DNA of 64,000 nt from contig NZ_JAVDDX010000005.1 of NCBI RefSeq assembly GCF_030848575.1, positions 62,001 through 126,000 of the forward strand, given 5' to 3'. Both the position numbers and the translations under genes were made by a program. Numbering within the stretch: the stretch's first letter is position 1; every line of letters begins with the position of its first letter. Under the pieces are notes generated by a model. The model had not been told where the DNA came from and ran no database searches. It saw only the letters and a list, made by a program, of their open reading frames with translations. Below are positions 1 to 8,463 of this stretch, piece by piece. The DNA comes from Haloarcula sp. H-GB4 (GTDB lineage Archaea > Halobacteriota > Halobacteria > Halobacteriales > Haloarculaceae).

Positions 1-95
1 TACATGTTGAGTGGATCGTTGAGGCTCGCCTCGATAACCTGCTTCTGACTGTCGGCTAACTCCGCAACTGGAACGAGGGTCAGTGGGATGTTGCG
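1..95 (-). pseudogene. Coding-like fragment at the window edge
   Basis: Read leftward, one minus-strand frame is open from just after a TGA (forward 96-98) to the window edge and has a protein-like composition (about 31 codons, including VPVAELADSQKQ). No start codon lies between the TGA and the open stretch. It is therefore either the decayed end of a gene or the part of one downstream of a lesion. The product is not recognised. The rest of 96-308 shows nothing I can support. Confidence 0.25.
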
Positions 96-308
96 TCAGG
101 AAGTATCCGCTCGCCATGCCATCGAGCGTGACCCTCAATACTGACCCCGATTCCAGTATCGTGGATTCGAACACTGAGTGAGCAGCCTGATATCGAAGCC
201 TATGAGATCGGTAATCAGACCTAATGCTGGGATGTACAACGCTCAAACGTACTTTTGAGCGTTCGTAGCTACAGGTGAACCACTCACCGCGGGTTACATA
301 GACCCGAC

Positions 309-608
309 TCAAAATAGGTCGATAACAGCACTAAGAGCAAAACCGACCCCCAGTGCAAGCGTTGAGTAAAGGGCATATCTGCTGGTAGCGCGAAAAACAC
401 CGGAAAGCATTATGCCGATTGAACAACCGAAGAGGAGACCATGAATTACCGTCTCCTCACTGCCGACCGGCGCTGATGATGCGACGACGTCAACGAGGAT
501 TATGCCAGCGAAGCCGAGCAAAAAGAGGGTCCCATCTCGCCGTATGTTCCGTTCTTGCCGCTGAATCATACAGTACTGTTGAAATGATACTTGAATAGGC
601 TTTGTCAC
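309..608 (-). CDS. Small membrane protein, unknown function
   Basis: A 99-residue protein. After a basic, polar N-terminus of about 25 residues come three hydrophobic stretches (roughly residues 27-46, 54-72 and 80-97), so it is probably an integral membrane protein with three helices. No family is recognised. It stands alone on the minus strand beside short fragments. The hydrophobicity profile and absence of a competing frame support it as a real gene. Function unknown. Confidence 0.5.
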   Translation of the reverse strand: MTKPIQVSFQQYCMIQRQERNIRRDGTLFLLGFAGIILVDVVASSAPVGSEETVIHGLLFGCSIGIMLSGVFRATSRYALYSTLALGVGFALSAVIDLF

Positions 609-682
609 TCTTTTTGCTAAGCTCGCTCGCTTACTGAGCAGTTGTTTCAGGGAAGTACCCGAGCAATAACCTCTGTGGCTTC

Positions 683-790
683 ATGGATGCACTCGGCTAC
701 GGGGTAGGGATCGCTGGGATCACCCTGTTACTGCGCGGCGTGTATCGCTTGGTGACTGGGGAAGCCGACGCACGAGTTGATGAGCGGTAA
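683..790 (+). CDS. Very short single-helix ORF or gene remnant
   Basis: Thirty-five codons from ATG to TAA encode one hydrophobic helix (GYGVGIAGITLLLRGVYRLV) and an acidic tail ending ARVDER, typical of haloarchaeal proteins. The frame stays open upstream of the ATG for about 15 codons to a TGA, so it could equally be the C-terminal remnant of a longer membrane protein. No function can be assigned. Confidence 0.3.
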   Translation: MDALGYGVGIAGITLLLRGVYRLVTGEADARVDER

Positions 791-999
791 AGTGTCCGTT
801 TGCGGCTATAGCTTCGACCCGGCTGCAGGTTCGGCCACGACCAATTCTGGCCAACATGATGATTTGCGGCCTGTGAGCTACCGAGGAAACAGATAGCAAG
901 CCGATTTGAGTCATTCTGGTTGATCACAAGAGTTCCGAATTTTCGGTCGTTTCTGGGACACCGAGAAGATATTTATTCAAATGAGCAGTCATTTCCCAT

Positions 1000-1668
1000 A
1001 TGAATCGTCGAGCGCTCCTTGCGGGACTGGGCTCAGTAGTTTCTCTTTCATGTGCTGGCTGCAGTGCACCTTCATCTGATTCACAGACAACTTCTCACCA
1101 TAGGGATACACCTACCCCTGAGACAGAAACGACGGGCTCTGAGTTCGATCCCGCGGTTGAGCCAACGCTCCGACTTGGGGCTGCATCCGGGCTTACATTC
1201 GAGGTATCGCCAAGTCGAGAGTACGAATATCTCGAAGAGAACAACAGTGTCCGGATTACATGGGACGCAGGAGACAGCAGTACAATGCCATTTGCACGGT
1301 GGGGAACGCATCGAGCTGTTGACCATGCATCAGACCGACTACAGACTCTCCTAGACGAGAAGTCGCTTACCGGAACGGGCATTAGTGTTGGCCAGGGGCG
1401 CTTCGAGTTATCGGACATCGACGTGCCCGCTGATGAGGAGCCACCAACAGACGCAGAATTCAAACGTGCCGTGCCACTTGGCCCCATGGTCTTTCATCAA
1501 CATCACTATTCACGTGATGGGCTACTCTTATCAGAACCCGATATCAATTTTCAAAAGATCGTTGCGAATACGCCTCGGGTTATGGAGATCACCGTGCTGT
1601 TCCCCGAGCAAGAATACACTGCCATCTTGCCTGTCGTATGCGATAGAGGATGGATACGGGATGAATGA
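1000..1668 (+). CDS. Tat-type lipoprotein, unknown function
   Basis: A 222-residue protein starting MNRRALLAGLG. It has a twin-arginine motif, a hydrophobic core and a lipobox-like CAGC near residue 21, followed by a Ser/Thr/Glu-rich linker. This is the usual layout of haloarchaeal lipoproteins exported by Tat and lipid-anchored on the outside of the membrane. The mature part (about residues 45-222) is acidic and matches no domain I recognise. It belongs to a local group of four lipoproteins (with 1868-2704, 2820-3215 and 3430-3924) that do not resemble each other beyond the signal. AT-rich sequence just upstream of the ATG is consistent with a nearby promoter and a short leader. Confidence 0.65.
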   Translation: MNRRALLAGLGSVVSLSCAGCSAPSSDSQTTSHHRDTPTPETETTGSEFDPAVEPTLRLGAASGLTFEVSPSREYEYLEENNSVRITWDAGDSSTMPFARWGTHRAVDHASDRLQTLLDEKSLTGTGISVGQGRFELSDIDVPADEEPPTDAEFKRAVPLGPMVFHQHHYSRDGLLLSEPDINFQKIVANTPRVMEITVLFPEQEYTAILPVVCDRGWIRDE

Positions 1669-1753
1669 AGAGGCGTTATTGCGGTACTCGACGGTGTAAC
1701 CCGCAATAAGAGAGTCACTGATACGCAATGCAGCCACAACTTGTTCGGCAGGG

Positions 1754-1795
1754 TTAACCAACACGTCCGGGCGGACATGACCGGTTGTTGGTTAA
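1754..1795. repeat. Palindromic repeat, copy 1 (TTAACCAACA arms)
   Basis: Perfect 10-bp inverted arms, TTAACCAACA at 1754-1763 and TGTTGGTTAA at 1786-1795, separated by 22 bp. The spacer holds a nested inverted repeat (GTCCG-GG-CGGAC). Related copies lie at 5978-6020, 13465-13508 and 16325-16368, with a half copy at about 11762. The right flank reads GCTTTACCACC; copy 2 has the near-match GCTTTATCCACC. Confidence 0.75.
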
Positions 1796-1867
1796 TGCTT
1801 TACCACCGTTCGCTTCGTATCCTCGGTACCTGGGCTGGGCCATCGGAGGAATCGGTGTCTAATCCCG

Positions 1868-2704
1868 TCAACGTACCTTGCTAAACGGCGGCTTGCGAAT
1901 CGTGAGTTTACCTGCTGGGTCGACGATAATCGATGTCTTGTGTCGGCCATAGTCGTCGTCCTTCGTGACTGTCCATTGCGTCGATGCACTGGATCCGTTC
2001 GCAAGCTCAGCAGTAATGCGATACTCACCCCGTCGGTATGTAACACTATCCTGCAAGATACCCGAAGTAGGGCCGAGAGTGTATTCAGTGGAAAATGCCT
2101 CAGCAGGAGTGAACGCGCCGAGAAAATCCACTATCACCGATAGTTCATGGGCGTTTGTATCCAGATTATACACTCGATAGCCTGTCGATGAGCCCTCACC
2201 GGGTTGTTCGACGTTCTCACCCGGTTCCTCGGCCGAAAACACATCTTTGTAATCCCGGTGTCGACTGTCGAGATCCTCAATTCGAACCGTCAGCCTATCG
2301 CCTACGAAGTAGACTGCCGGGCCTTGTCCGTGATCGGCGTGGCCCCCATCAGCGTAATTAGCGTACCCAGTACACGCTGCAAGGGCGTAGTGACCGCCAC
2401 GAGCGCCAGTATCGTACACACCCGTACAATCGACCGAGACGGTCTCTGCATCGGATTCGTGGAGCGAGTTGTACACTCTCGCATATTCGAACTCTCGAAC
2501 GTACGAAGAGATGGTTTCAGGACTCAGGCTGTCGGGGCGGTCAGGATACGACTTCGGACCATCTGGAGTTTCGCCAAAGGTTCCGGAGTCGTCATATGAA
2601 ACGGGCGTCCTAGCATTTTTATCCGTGATTGGGGAGGTACATCCCGCAAGGTACGTGCTGAACGTGACGAGTCCTGTCTGGAGTACCGTTCGCCGGGAGG
2701 GCAC
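1868..2704 (-). CDS. Tat-type lipoprotein, unknown function
   Basis: The frame is open further upstream, but a GTG at 2704 gives a protein of 278 residues starting VPSRRTVLQTG, with a twin-arginine motif, hydrophobic core and lipobox (YLAGC). That is why this start is preferred over the longer one (2842), which would bury the signal. The mature domain is rich in Asp, Tyr and Thr and looks beta-rich; no family is recognised. The C-terminus ends in a basic segment. Probably an extracellular lipid-anchored protein. It is followed on the same strand by nothing closely coupled; 2820-3215 lies upstream on the same strand. Confidence 0.6.
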   Translation of the reverse strand: MPSRRTVLQTGLVTFSTYLAGCTSPITDKNARTPVSYDDSGTFGETPDGPKSYPDRPDSLSPETISSYVREFEYARVYNSLHESDAETVSVDCTGVYDTGARGGHYALAACTGYANYADGGHADHGQGPAVYFVGDRLTVRIEDLDSRHRDYKDVFSAEEPGENVEQPGEGSSTGYRVYNLDTNAHELSVIVDFLGAFTPAEAFSTEYTLGPTSGILQDSVTYRRGEYRITAELANGSSASTQWTVTKDDDYGRHKTSIIVDPAGKLTIRKPPFSKVR

Positions 2705-2819
2705 AGTGGTTCGGTAGAATTCGGTTCCGGTGATAAGTTTTCTGTCGGTGAATACACGCCACCTGTGCTGATTATAGAGGCTTGGTCTATCGCGGTACCA
2801 ATCGCAGGGACTACCCACG

Positions 2820-3215
2820 TTATTGTGTGAAGAACTCCACATCGAAGTCGGGCCCCAAGCTGATTATCAGAGACTTACTTGTCTTGCCAGTCGGATTCCA
2901 TTGAGTGGTGTGTGGATCGCTCTGTTGCTCCGTCTCGGTGGACTCGAACATGACTGTTACCTCATATTCACCGGGAGGAACGACATCGGTGAGCGTCGAA
3001 CGATAGGACGTTGTTGGTGGTTGTCTGGTTCGCGTCTGATAGACGGTTTGCGGGTCCGAAAGTAGTCCTCCCTCGCTCTGAATAGAGATCTCTTTCCACA
3101 CTTCCTGGCCGATCTGATTAGCAATCTGGATGTTGCCACTCTCAGACGAAGAGAACGAACACCCAGAAAGTGGAACAACTCCAGCAGCAGCGACGATAAC
3201 GGACCGCCGTTTCAT
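2820..3215 (-). CDS. Small lipoprotein, unknown function
   Basis: A 131-residue protein starting MKRRSVIVAAAGVVPLSGCS, a short signal peptide ending in a lipobox with Cys at residue 19. The rest is a single small domain, probably beta-sandwich-like judging by alternating polar and hydrophobic residues (for example EYEVTVMFES). No family is recognised. It sits upstream of 1868-2704 on the same strand, with about 115 bp between the two, so co-transcription is possible. Confidence 0.6.
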   Translation of the reverse strand: MKRRSVIVAAAGVVPLSGCSFSSSESGNIQIANQIGQEVWKEISIQSEGGLLSDPQTVYQTRTRQPPTTSYRSTLTDVVPPGEYEVTVMFESTETEQQSDPHTTQWNPTGKTSKSLIISLGPDFDVEFFTQ

Positions 3216-3429
3216 TACGAGCCGTTACTCGGCTGGGGCCTAAGTGAGTAATCGTTCCAACCCGTCTGTGACCGACTCGCACTACTCGCTCACAAGCCAG
3301 TGTAACCTCCGACCGACCACGCCAGACCCGCTACTCAACACAGCACTATCTACAATAATTGTCTCGGGAATATCGGCAAGAACTGTCCCGGTTCCAAGGA
3401 CTATGACGGAACAGCAGCAGGTCGGAGAC

Positions 3430-3924
3430 ATGCGATTCGAAGCCCTCCTGCTGGCGGTCCTCCTGATACTGGCCGGCTGTGGCGGATTCACCGATGGGAC
3501 GACAACTCTGACACCCGACGGGACGGAAGAAAGGCCGGTCCGGTACGGAGTCGCGGTCCAGAGCGACTACGCCGACGAGCGGACGTTCAGTATCCGCATC
3601 CGGGCCGACGAAACGACACTGCTGAACCGCTCCAAGCGGCTCGCAGCCGGCCAGCGGTGGCACGTCGTCAATCTGAGTTCCGAAAACTACGGCAAACGGG
3701 AGTACGAACTCCAGCTCCTCGTCGACGGTGAGGTCCGTTCGAGGTCCACGTTCAGCTTCCAGGAGTCAGGGAACGTTGAGCGACGGAGTGGCGCCACGCT
3801 GCTGGTACAGGGACCGTCGTCCGGTGAGACCCACACCTGCGGTGGAAACGTCACCTGCTATCGGGCTGTGGTCGAGAGGGCGGTCAGTACGAAATCGATG
3901 GGGAGTTCAAAAAAGAGCGAATGA
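3430..3924 (+). CDS. Small lipoprotein, unknown function
   Basis: The start at 3430 gives 164 residues beginning MRFEALLLAVLLILAGCGG, a Sec-type signal peptide with a strong lipobox (LAGC). Earlier in-frame starts at 3403 and 3244 put extra residues before the signal, so 3430 is favoured. The mature domain (about residues 40-130) looks like a beta-sandwich and ends in a Cys-containing segment (HTCGGNVTCYRAV). Unknown haloarchaeal lipoprotein. GC content is visibly higher than in the adjacent minus-strand lipoproteins, suggesting a different origin. Confidence 0.6.
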   Translation: MRFEALLLAVLLILAGCGGFTDGTTTLTPDGTEERPVRYGVAVQSDYADERTFSIRIRADETTLLNRSKRLAAGQRWHVVNLSSENYGKREYELQLLVDGEVRSRSTFSFQESGNVERRSGATLLVQGPSSGETHTCGGNVTCYRAVVERAVSTKSMGSSKKSE

Positions 3925-4047
3925 TGACGTTGTTCGACGATTCGGACGCTGTCGTCCCCTGATCAGAACGAGATGAACTCCTTGAGGCCGTGAAGTGACC
4001 AACGGAACGTAGCTGGCACATATACTAAAACGGTCAGTGCAGGCGGT

Positions 4048-4386
4048 TCATGACTCAGCTATGTCGCCGATAGCTCCAGCCATGCCAAGAAGCATGAGTC
4101 CATACCCAGCAAGTCCAGCGGGGATTGATGCTTGGAGAAGCAAATACCCAGTAAATGCGCCAAGGCCTCCGATAATAGCCCCTCGCTTTCTCGCCGACCG
4201 GGTGGTCTTGCCACGAGACAGAGCGAGCCACTGTTGTTTGTGTGCCAAAAGCATCGACGTTACTGCACCGTAGAGTGGAAGAAGCGAGACCATGATCAGG
4301 TGGTCCGATGTGGCGAACTCTGCTGCAAGAACTGTGATTACTACTCCAACAGTTAGTGAAATGGTGTATCGGAGGGCGGGACGCAT
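4048..4386 (-). CDS. Membrane protein with four predicted helices
   Basis: A 112-residue protein with hydrophobic segments at about residues 8-24, 30-47, 70-84 and 88-105, and a basic loop between the second and third (residues about 57-70). This suggests a compact four-helix membrane protein with the basic loop in the cytoplasm. No family is recognised. It lies just downstream of the truncated regulator fragment on the same strand (3-bp gap), so the regulator's break may have joined two unrelated pieces. Confidence 0.5.
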   Translation of the reverse strand: MRPALRYTISLTVGVVITVLAAEFATSDHLIMVSLLPLYGAVTSMLLAHKQQWLALSRGKTTRSARKRGAIIGGLGAFTGYLLLQASIPAGLAGYGLMLLGMAGAIGDIAES

Positions 4387-4389
4387 AGA

Positions 4390-4590
4390 CTAAATTACAA
4401 CTACCAGAAATAAGTACGGCACGAAATCTGAACACAAAATTCGCACGCTTACCGAGCAGTCGAAGCGGTCAGAGAGTTCCTGTTGGGTGTATTGCCGGCC
4501 GGGGTTGGCGTAGAGCAACTCAGCGGTGCGGAAGAAGGTCTCTGTCTTCGCTTCGAATTCCGCCCCGAACTCCGACGGCACCTGCGCCAT
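4390..4590 (-). pseudogene. Truncated winged-helix regulator, N-terminal part
   Basis: Residues 1-48 look like the start of a haloarchaeal helix-turn-helix protein: an acidic N-terminus, a helix with FFRTAELLYANPG, then QYTQQELSDRFDCS, where a DNA-binding wing would normally follow. After SVSV the frame runs into a short hydrophobic tail and stops at 66 residues. I read it as a gene broken by recombination; the hydrophobic tail is junction sequence. Its expected C-terminal part is not seen nearby. Confidence 0.45.
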
Positions 4591-4712
4591 GCCGCCCCGT
4601 TGGATAATTGGACAAATAAAGGGATAAACTATGGCTTGGCGACGATACTGGGGTCCCTTGATTGCTGTCGACCCCCAGTAGCGGCTCTATATCGCTGAGC
4701 GTTGCTGAATAG

Positions 4713-4862
4713 AGTCGGCGTGTTTTCAACTACTGCTATTACAGCAACTCCAGAGAGGCTATCCACAAGATTATTGCCGAGGAGGTTGGTGTCGCTCCTA
4801 CAACTGCTTGGTCTCATCTCCGGACAATCGAAGCACGAGTGTTTGAAACGCTAGTACGATAA
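4713..4862 (+). pseudogene. C-terminal remnant of a bacterio-opsin-activator-type HTH protein
   Basis: A plus-strand frame open from 4713 to a TAA at 4860-4862 encodes YYSNSREA, then IAEEVGVAPTTAWSHLRTIE. This is the HTH-10 pattern found at the C-terminus of haloarchaeal Bat-like regulators (YY or YF, then PR, then an alternating E-[LIV]-G-V-S/A helix and an H-L-R recognition helix). There is no start and a TAG bounds it upstream, so only the last ~49 codons of a regulator survive. Confidence 0.45.
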
Positions 4863-4876
4863 TTATCCTATTCACC

Positions 4877-5608
4877 TCAGCCAGCCAGTAGTGGCAAGGC
4901 GGTAGTGAGCGAAACGAAAATCCCGTGAACAAGCGCTGGAACGACGATATTCTCTGTTTTGGCATAGATCCAACCAGCAATCATGCCGAAGCCACCTTGG
5001 GCCATATAGAAGAGTAGGTCACCGAGAGCAAGGGCGGCGGGGTCAGCATGAGACATTCCAAAGAGTATACCACCAGCAGCGATAGCTGGCCAGAGACCGA
5101 TAACGTCTTCCAGTGACCGTTGGATGATACCATGGAAAATCACCTCCTCGGCTGGGCCGACAAGCACTAACAACGTCACTACCCGGGCGATTCGGACACG
5201 CTCTGGAAGTGTTAGTAGCATCGTGCGCTCCAGTCCAAGGACATTCTGAATCAGAACGAGAGAACCGACCAGCCAGACGAACGCCAGCACGACGCCCAGA
5301 AGGATATACGCCCACTCCCAATTCCTCGGACGGCGCACACCCATCCATTCGAGTGGGGATGAAATATCGAACACCCGCACGGCTAGCAGTGTGAGTACGA
5401 CAGCGAGGAATCCACGGAGGAGTTGGGCGCTCACGTCACGGACGACTGGGAACTCGCCAAGCAGGAGCGGTCCTGCCCTCGGGGAGTGACCGAGTAAGAT
5501 GGCAACGAACTCCAGATATATCCACACGGCAACGGTTATAATTACGGCCACGCCAAGACGAGAGCTGACAGTGCCACGGTTTTTTCGAGTGGACTGTGTG
5601 GTACTCAT
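4877..5608 (-). CDS. CPBP family intramembrane metalloprotease
   Basis: The start at 5608 gives 243 residues; the frame is open 27 codons further but those do not look like part of the protein. The CPBP (Abi, type II CAAX-protease-like) signature is clear: GPAEEVIFHG with the paired glutamates, a second motif with FGMSHADP, and a last helix with VPALVHGIFV supplying further conserved histidines. About seven hydrophobic segments. Family members cut or process prenylated or other membrane peptides. In archaea and bacteria they are often linked to peptide or bacteriocin immunity, but the target here cannot be inferred. It stands alone. A second CPBP gene lies at 12316-13293. Confidence 0.8.
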   Translation of the reverse strand: MSTTQSTRKNRGTVSSRLGVAVIITVAVWIYLEFVAILLGHSPRAGPLLLGEFPVVRDVSAQLLRGFLAVVLTLLAVRVFDISSPLEWMGVRRPRNWEWAYILLGVVLAFVWLVGSLVLIQNVLGLERTMLLTLPERVRIARVVTLLVLVGPAEEVIFHGIIQRSLEDVIGLWPAIAAGGILFGMSHADPAALALGDLLFYMAQGGFGMIAGWIYAKTENIVVPALVHGIFVSLTTALPLLAG

Positions 5609-5977
5609 TTCGTCGATTACTATCCACACAACTGACAAAACAGGAGCCGCAGCACTTCTGGGGGAGAAGCCAGACCGAATATTTAACAAGCACTATTGTG
5701 GGGACAGTAATACCGAGTACCGGGCAGGCGGGATGAATCGACTCAAACCGTGCACAGAGTCTCTATTCTTGAAATGTTGCGTGGGTGTTTATTGAATACG
5801 TGTCTGGAGTAAGACACAATGCACCTCAAACTGTCACAGGATAAATCTCAATGGTGTGTATAATAATGCAGTTGTACGATGCGGTAAAACACCTCCTCTT
5901 TCTGCTCCCATTTCACCCGTAAGTTCACACACCTACCGAGCAATAAATGACGGTCAGAAAACGGAGTGGGAGAAGTG
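5609..5977. other. Gene-free stretch upstream of the CPBP gene
   Basis: AT-richer sequence between the CPBP start and the palindromic repeat. No coding frame looks protein-like on either strand. It presumably holds the CPBP promoter, but I cannot point to a convincing TATA box at a fixed position. Confidence 0.4.
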
Positions 5978-6020
5978 GCTAACCAGCACTCATGGCATTA
6001 CCCACCATTTGTTGGTTAGC
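5978..6020. repeat. Palindromic repeat, copy 2
   Basis: Inverted arms GCTAACCAGCA (5978-5988) and TGTTGGTTAGC (6010-6020), 11 bp with one mismatch and 21 bp between them. The right flank GCTTTATCCACC resembles that of copy 1. The repeat sits at the truncated end of the gene fragment 6021-6196, as if it marks the breakpoint. Confidence 0.7.
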
Positions 6021-6196
6021 GCTTTATCCACCAATACCGTCGCTACCACGTGCTGGTACTCTGCTTGCGACGGCGTCGGGTGCAACGTCAACCCAGCAAG
6101 TGCCAACTCGCTAAGAACCTCCAGCGGCACACCCTCTGAACCACATAACACCGCGTCGAGCGTCCAAGCGTCGTACTGAGTTCGATACGGAAGCAT
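6021..6196 (-). pseudogene. Fragment of a relative of the 16724-16987 gene
   Basis: The minus-strand frame contains YDAWTLDAVLCGSEGVPLEV and LTLHPTPSQAEYQHVVAT. These match, with changes, the C-terminal half of the protein at 16724-16987 (HDAWTLDAVLRDTEGVPPEV and LTLQPMPSQAEHQHVVAT). The N-terminal half is missing, and at the other end the frame runs into the palindromic repeat. It is a truncated relative left by recombination. It overlaps the first codons of the following plus-strand gene. Confidence 0.6.
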
Positions 6197-6507
6197 TGGC
6201 TGTTGAGGCTGCAGTAATTGCTGTTCTTGGGACTCAAATCATTTCATTCGAAACAGCGTGGAGTATGGATTGGATATTTGAGCTGGCCTTTGTTGTAACA
6301 ATAATATTTTACGCGATTCGAACAGCCTCTCTGATGGCTGATGACCCCAAGCAGAGTGCTCTTAGACTTACTATCCTCTGGAGTCCAATCAGCATGCAGT
6401 TCTGTGTAATTGGTGTGATTGCTGGTCTTGCAGTCGATATTACCCAAGATCACCCATTGTTAAAGGTGCAGGCAGAAAAGAAATTTAGACATCAAATTAA
6501 AACATGA
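6196..6507 (+). CDS. Small membrane protein upstream of the FRG gene
   Basis: A 103-residue protein from a TTG at 6196, with a leading hydrophobic stretch and two clear helices (about residues 27-43 and 60-82), then a basic C-terminal tail. The true start is uncertain: the N-terminus lies against the gene fragment 6021-6196, and a later ATG in the frame is possible. Its stop overlaps the next start (ATG at 6504). The region is clearly AT-richer than its surroundings, a sign of transfer. No family is recognised. Confidence 0.45.
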   Translation: MAVEAAVIAVLGTQIISFETAWSMDWIFELAFVVTIIFYAIRTASLMADDPKQSALRLTILWSPISMQFCVIGVIAGLAVDITQDHPLLKVQAEKKFRHQIKT

Positions 6508-6788
6508 CCAAGAAAAAGCCAGAAGAAAAAATAGAAGAGGAGTTTACGAAGTTTTTCTTTGGAGTGTTTATTCCTGCAATTATTTGTTACACCATCTTGC
6601 AGATTCTATTTATGACGCGTCTGGATCAGCCATTGCAACAAGCTGGCTTTCCACCGATGGTGCTACAAGATGGACCCGGTGCAAGATCGTCCGGTCATGG
6701 CCGATTCTTCCTTCTCATTATTCTCTCATCCTCGGTCACACTCCCGTTTTACCTTCTGTATCACCGGTTTTTCTACTCAGAGACATAG
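6504..6788 (+). CDS. Small membrane protein, coupled to 6196-6507
   Basis: A 94-residue protein beginning MTKKKPEEKIEEEF, a charged cytoplasmic-type N-terminus. A hydrophobic helix (about residues 19-37) and a second one near the C-terminus (about 68-86) follow. The start overlaps the end of the upstream gene by four bases, suggesting translational coupling. Function unknown. With the FRG gene 100 bp downstream it may form a three-gene AT-rich cassette, perhaps a membrane effector pair with a cytoplasmic partner; this is inference from position only. Confidence 0.5.
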   Translation: MTKKKPEEKIEEEFTKFFFGVFIPAIICYTILQILFMTRLDQPLQQAGFPPMVLQDGPGARSSGHGRFFLLIILSSSVTLPFYLLYHRFFYSET

Positions 6789-6887
6789 ATATTGATACAC
6801 TCGGTCGGTACAGCGTGTTCCTGCCACTAATATGAGTAGTGATAGAATCACACTGAATTTAAGATTGGAACATCGCTATCCAACCTA

Positions 6888-7739
6888 ATGGGAGATTTCC
6901 AAGAACAGACCGTGGAGATATACTCTTGGGAAGACGCTCAAGATAAACTATTCAAAGGGGCATGGCAGTCTAACCTGAACCGCTATCGGCCATCTCACGC
7001 CTTTCGTGGCCTCTCAGAAGAATATGATACTCTTCCGACATCTTTGATTCGTTTAGGTCAGCAAAACTCGGATGGTATATTTGATGCCAGTCATGGAGCA
7101 GATGTAGAGTCGGATATACTCCGAAACTTCATCAAATATGCGGAAGACCGGTCACTCTCTGACAAATCTATCTGGCATCAACTTTCCGTCGCACAACATT
7201 ATGGCCTACCCACAAGGATTCTTGACTGGACGTACTCGCCACTAGTCGCATTACATTTTGCCACAGAAAACATGAGTAAATTGGATGAAGATGGCTTGAT
7301 TTGGCGTGTTGATATCGACGAAGCACATGCGTTACTCAATGACACCTGGACTAAGGAGAAATCTGGACATGTATTCACCATTGATGAACTGACTGAGGTT
7401 GCCAGTAATTTCGATGACCCCAACGCCATATTTGAGCAAAACGAGACAGATGGTCCGCTGTTCTTTGAGCCACCGTCTCTTGACGGACGAATCGTAAATC
7501 AATTTGCTCTGTTTTCTGTGCTGCCAGACCCCACACAACGATTTGACCAATGGCTTGCAGATCACAGGAATATTTTCAAACGCTATCGAATTCCGGCATC
7601 CGTAAAAATGGAGATCCGAGATAAATTAGATGCCTCCAACATTACTGAACGGGTCCTCTTTCCAGGATTAGACGGATTAGCAGAGTGGCTCCAACGTTAC
7701 TACACGCCGATCCGAGAGACAGAGACACAACCACCCTAA
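6888..7739 (+). CDS. FRG-domain protein
   Basis: A 283-residue protein. Near residues 32-45 it has SHAFRGLSEEYDTL, the Phe-Arg-Gly hallmark of the FRG domain. Around residues 95-125 follow WHQLSVAQHYGLPTRILDWT and SPLVALHFAT, the other conserved blocks of that domain (H-x-G-xPT-RLLDWT then P-AL-FA). FRG domains occur in predicted phage-defence and toxin-like proteins of bacteria and archaea; their chemistry is not settled to my knowledge. The full domain appears intact. The gene lies in an AT-rich islet with two small membrane proteins upstream, and an AT-rich stretch before its ATG may be its own promoter. Confidence 0.85.
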   Translation: MGDFQEQTVEIYSWEDAQDKLFKGAWQSNLNRYRPSHAFRGLSEEYDTLPTSLIRLGQQNSDGIFDASHGADVESDILRNFIKYAEDRSLSDKSIWHQLSVAQHYGLPTRILDWTYSPLVALHFATENMSKLDEDGLIWRVDIDEAHALLNDTWTKEKSGHVFTIDELTEVASNFDDPNAIFEQNETDGPLFFEPPSLDGRIVNQFALFSVLPDPTQRFDQWLADHRNIFKRYRIPASVKMEIRDKLDASNITERVLFPGLDGLAEWLQRYYTPIRETETQPP

Positions 7740-7802
7740 ATTACAGTTACGACACTGGAGCGAACACGGTACCTACATATCGGTCCCTTCGGACCAGCGG
7801 GT

Positions 7803-8463
7803 ATGAGCGAGTGGGTCGTCGACGCCCGTGGGGGCGTCTGCCACCAGTGCGACAGCGAGTATCAGCGCCTTGCACAGCACTGGTCGCGGAGCAAGCGCTG
7901 TTCGTATCGTGATGTGAGTGATGCCCAGCACGAGGCGATTCGGGGCTGTCTGGTAGGTGACGGGAATCTCAGCAACCCGAACGATGGGCCGCCAGCGCTA
8001 CGGATATCCTCAATGCGGCGGCCCCATCTCACATGGGTTCGTGACCAGCTCGGCTGGATTGTCCGCGGGATTACTCGCGACGATACTGGTGCCTACCGGC
8101 TCCGGACACTCTCACATCCAGCTCTTGGGCGCTACTGGACATGGATGGACAGCCCACCGTCGGACTGGACGCTAACGAAACCGATTGCACGTATCTGGTA
8201 TGCCTGTGACGGTGGGTTAGAGTGGCCCGGAAGTTCAACGCAGCCACGGGCCACCTGGACGATCACCGACGACGGGAAGCGACAGGCGTGCGAGCAGGCG
8301 CTTGCCGAGCAGGGCTACGAGGTCATGGTGTGGGATCGGCGCTGGCATTGCCATTCGCGGAGAACGAGCGGTTTCTGCAGTGGCTTGGAGACCCGACGCC
8401 GGGCAGTGCATACGAGTGGGCGTTGGAACGCGAAGAGTACGAGCGGCGGCGTGAGGAAGTGTA
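7803..8463 (+). pseudogene. LAGLIDADG-like homing-endonuclease-type gene with a frameshift
   Basis: The first frame starts at 7803: an N-terminal zinc-finger-like CHQC with H and C further on, then AIRGCLVGDGNL and later ARIWYACDGGLEW. These resemble the two G-D-G-type blocks of LAGLIDADG endonucleases. After VMVWDRR (about 8340) this frame loses protein character. The plus frame reading ALPFAENERFLQWLGDPTPG continues it to a TAG at 8461-8463, so one base was gained or lost near 8335-8350. The first frame alone would run to 8483. Probably a mobile nuclease gene now inactive, or a sequencing error. The family assignment rests on short motifs only. Confidence 0.45.
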
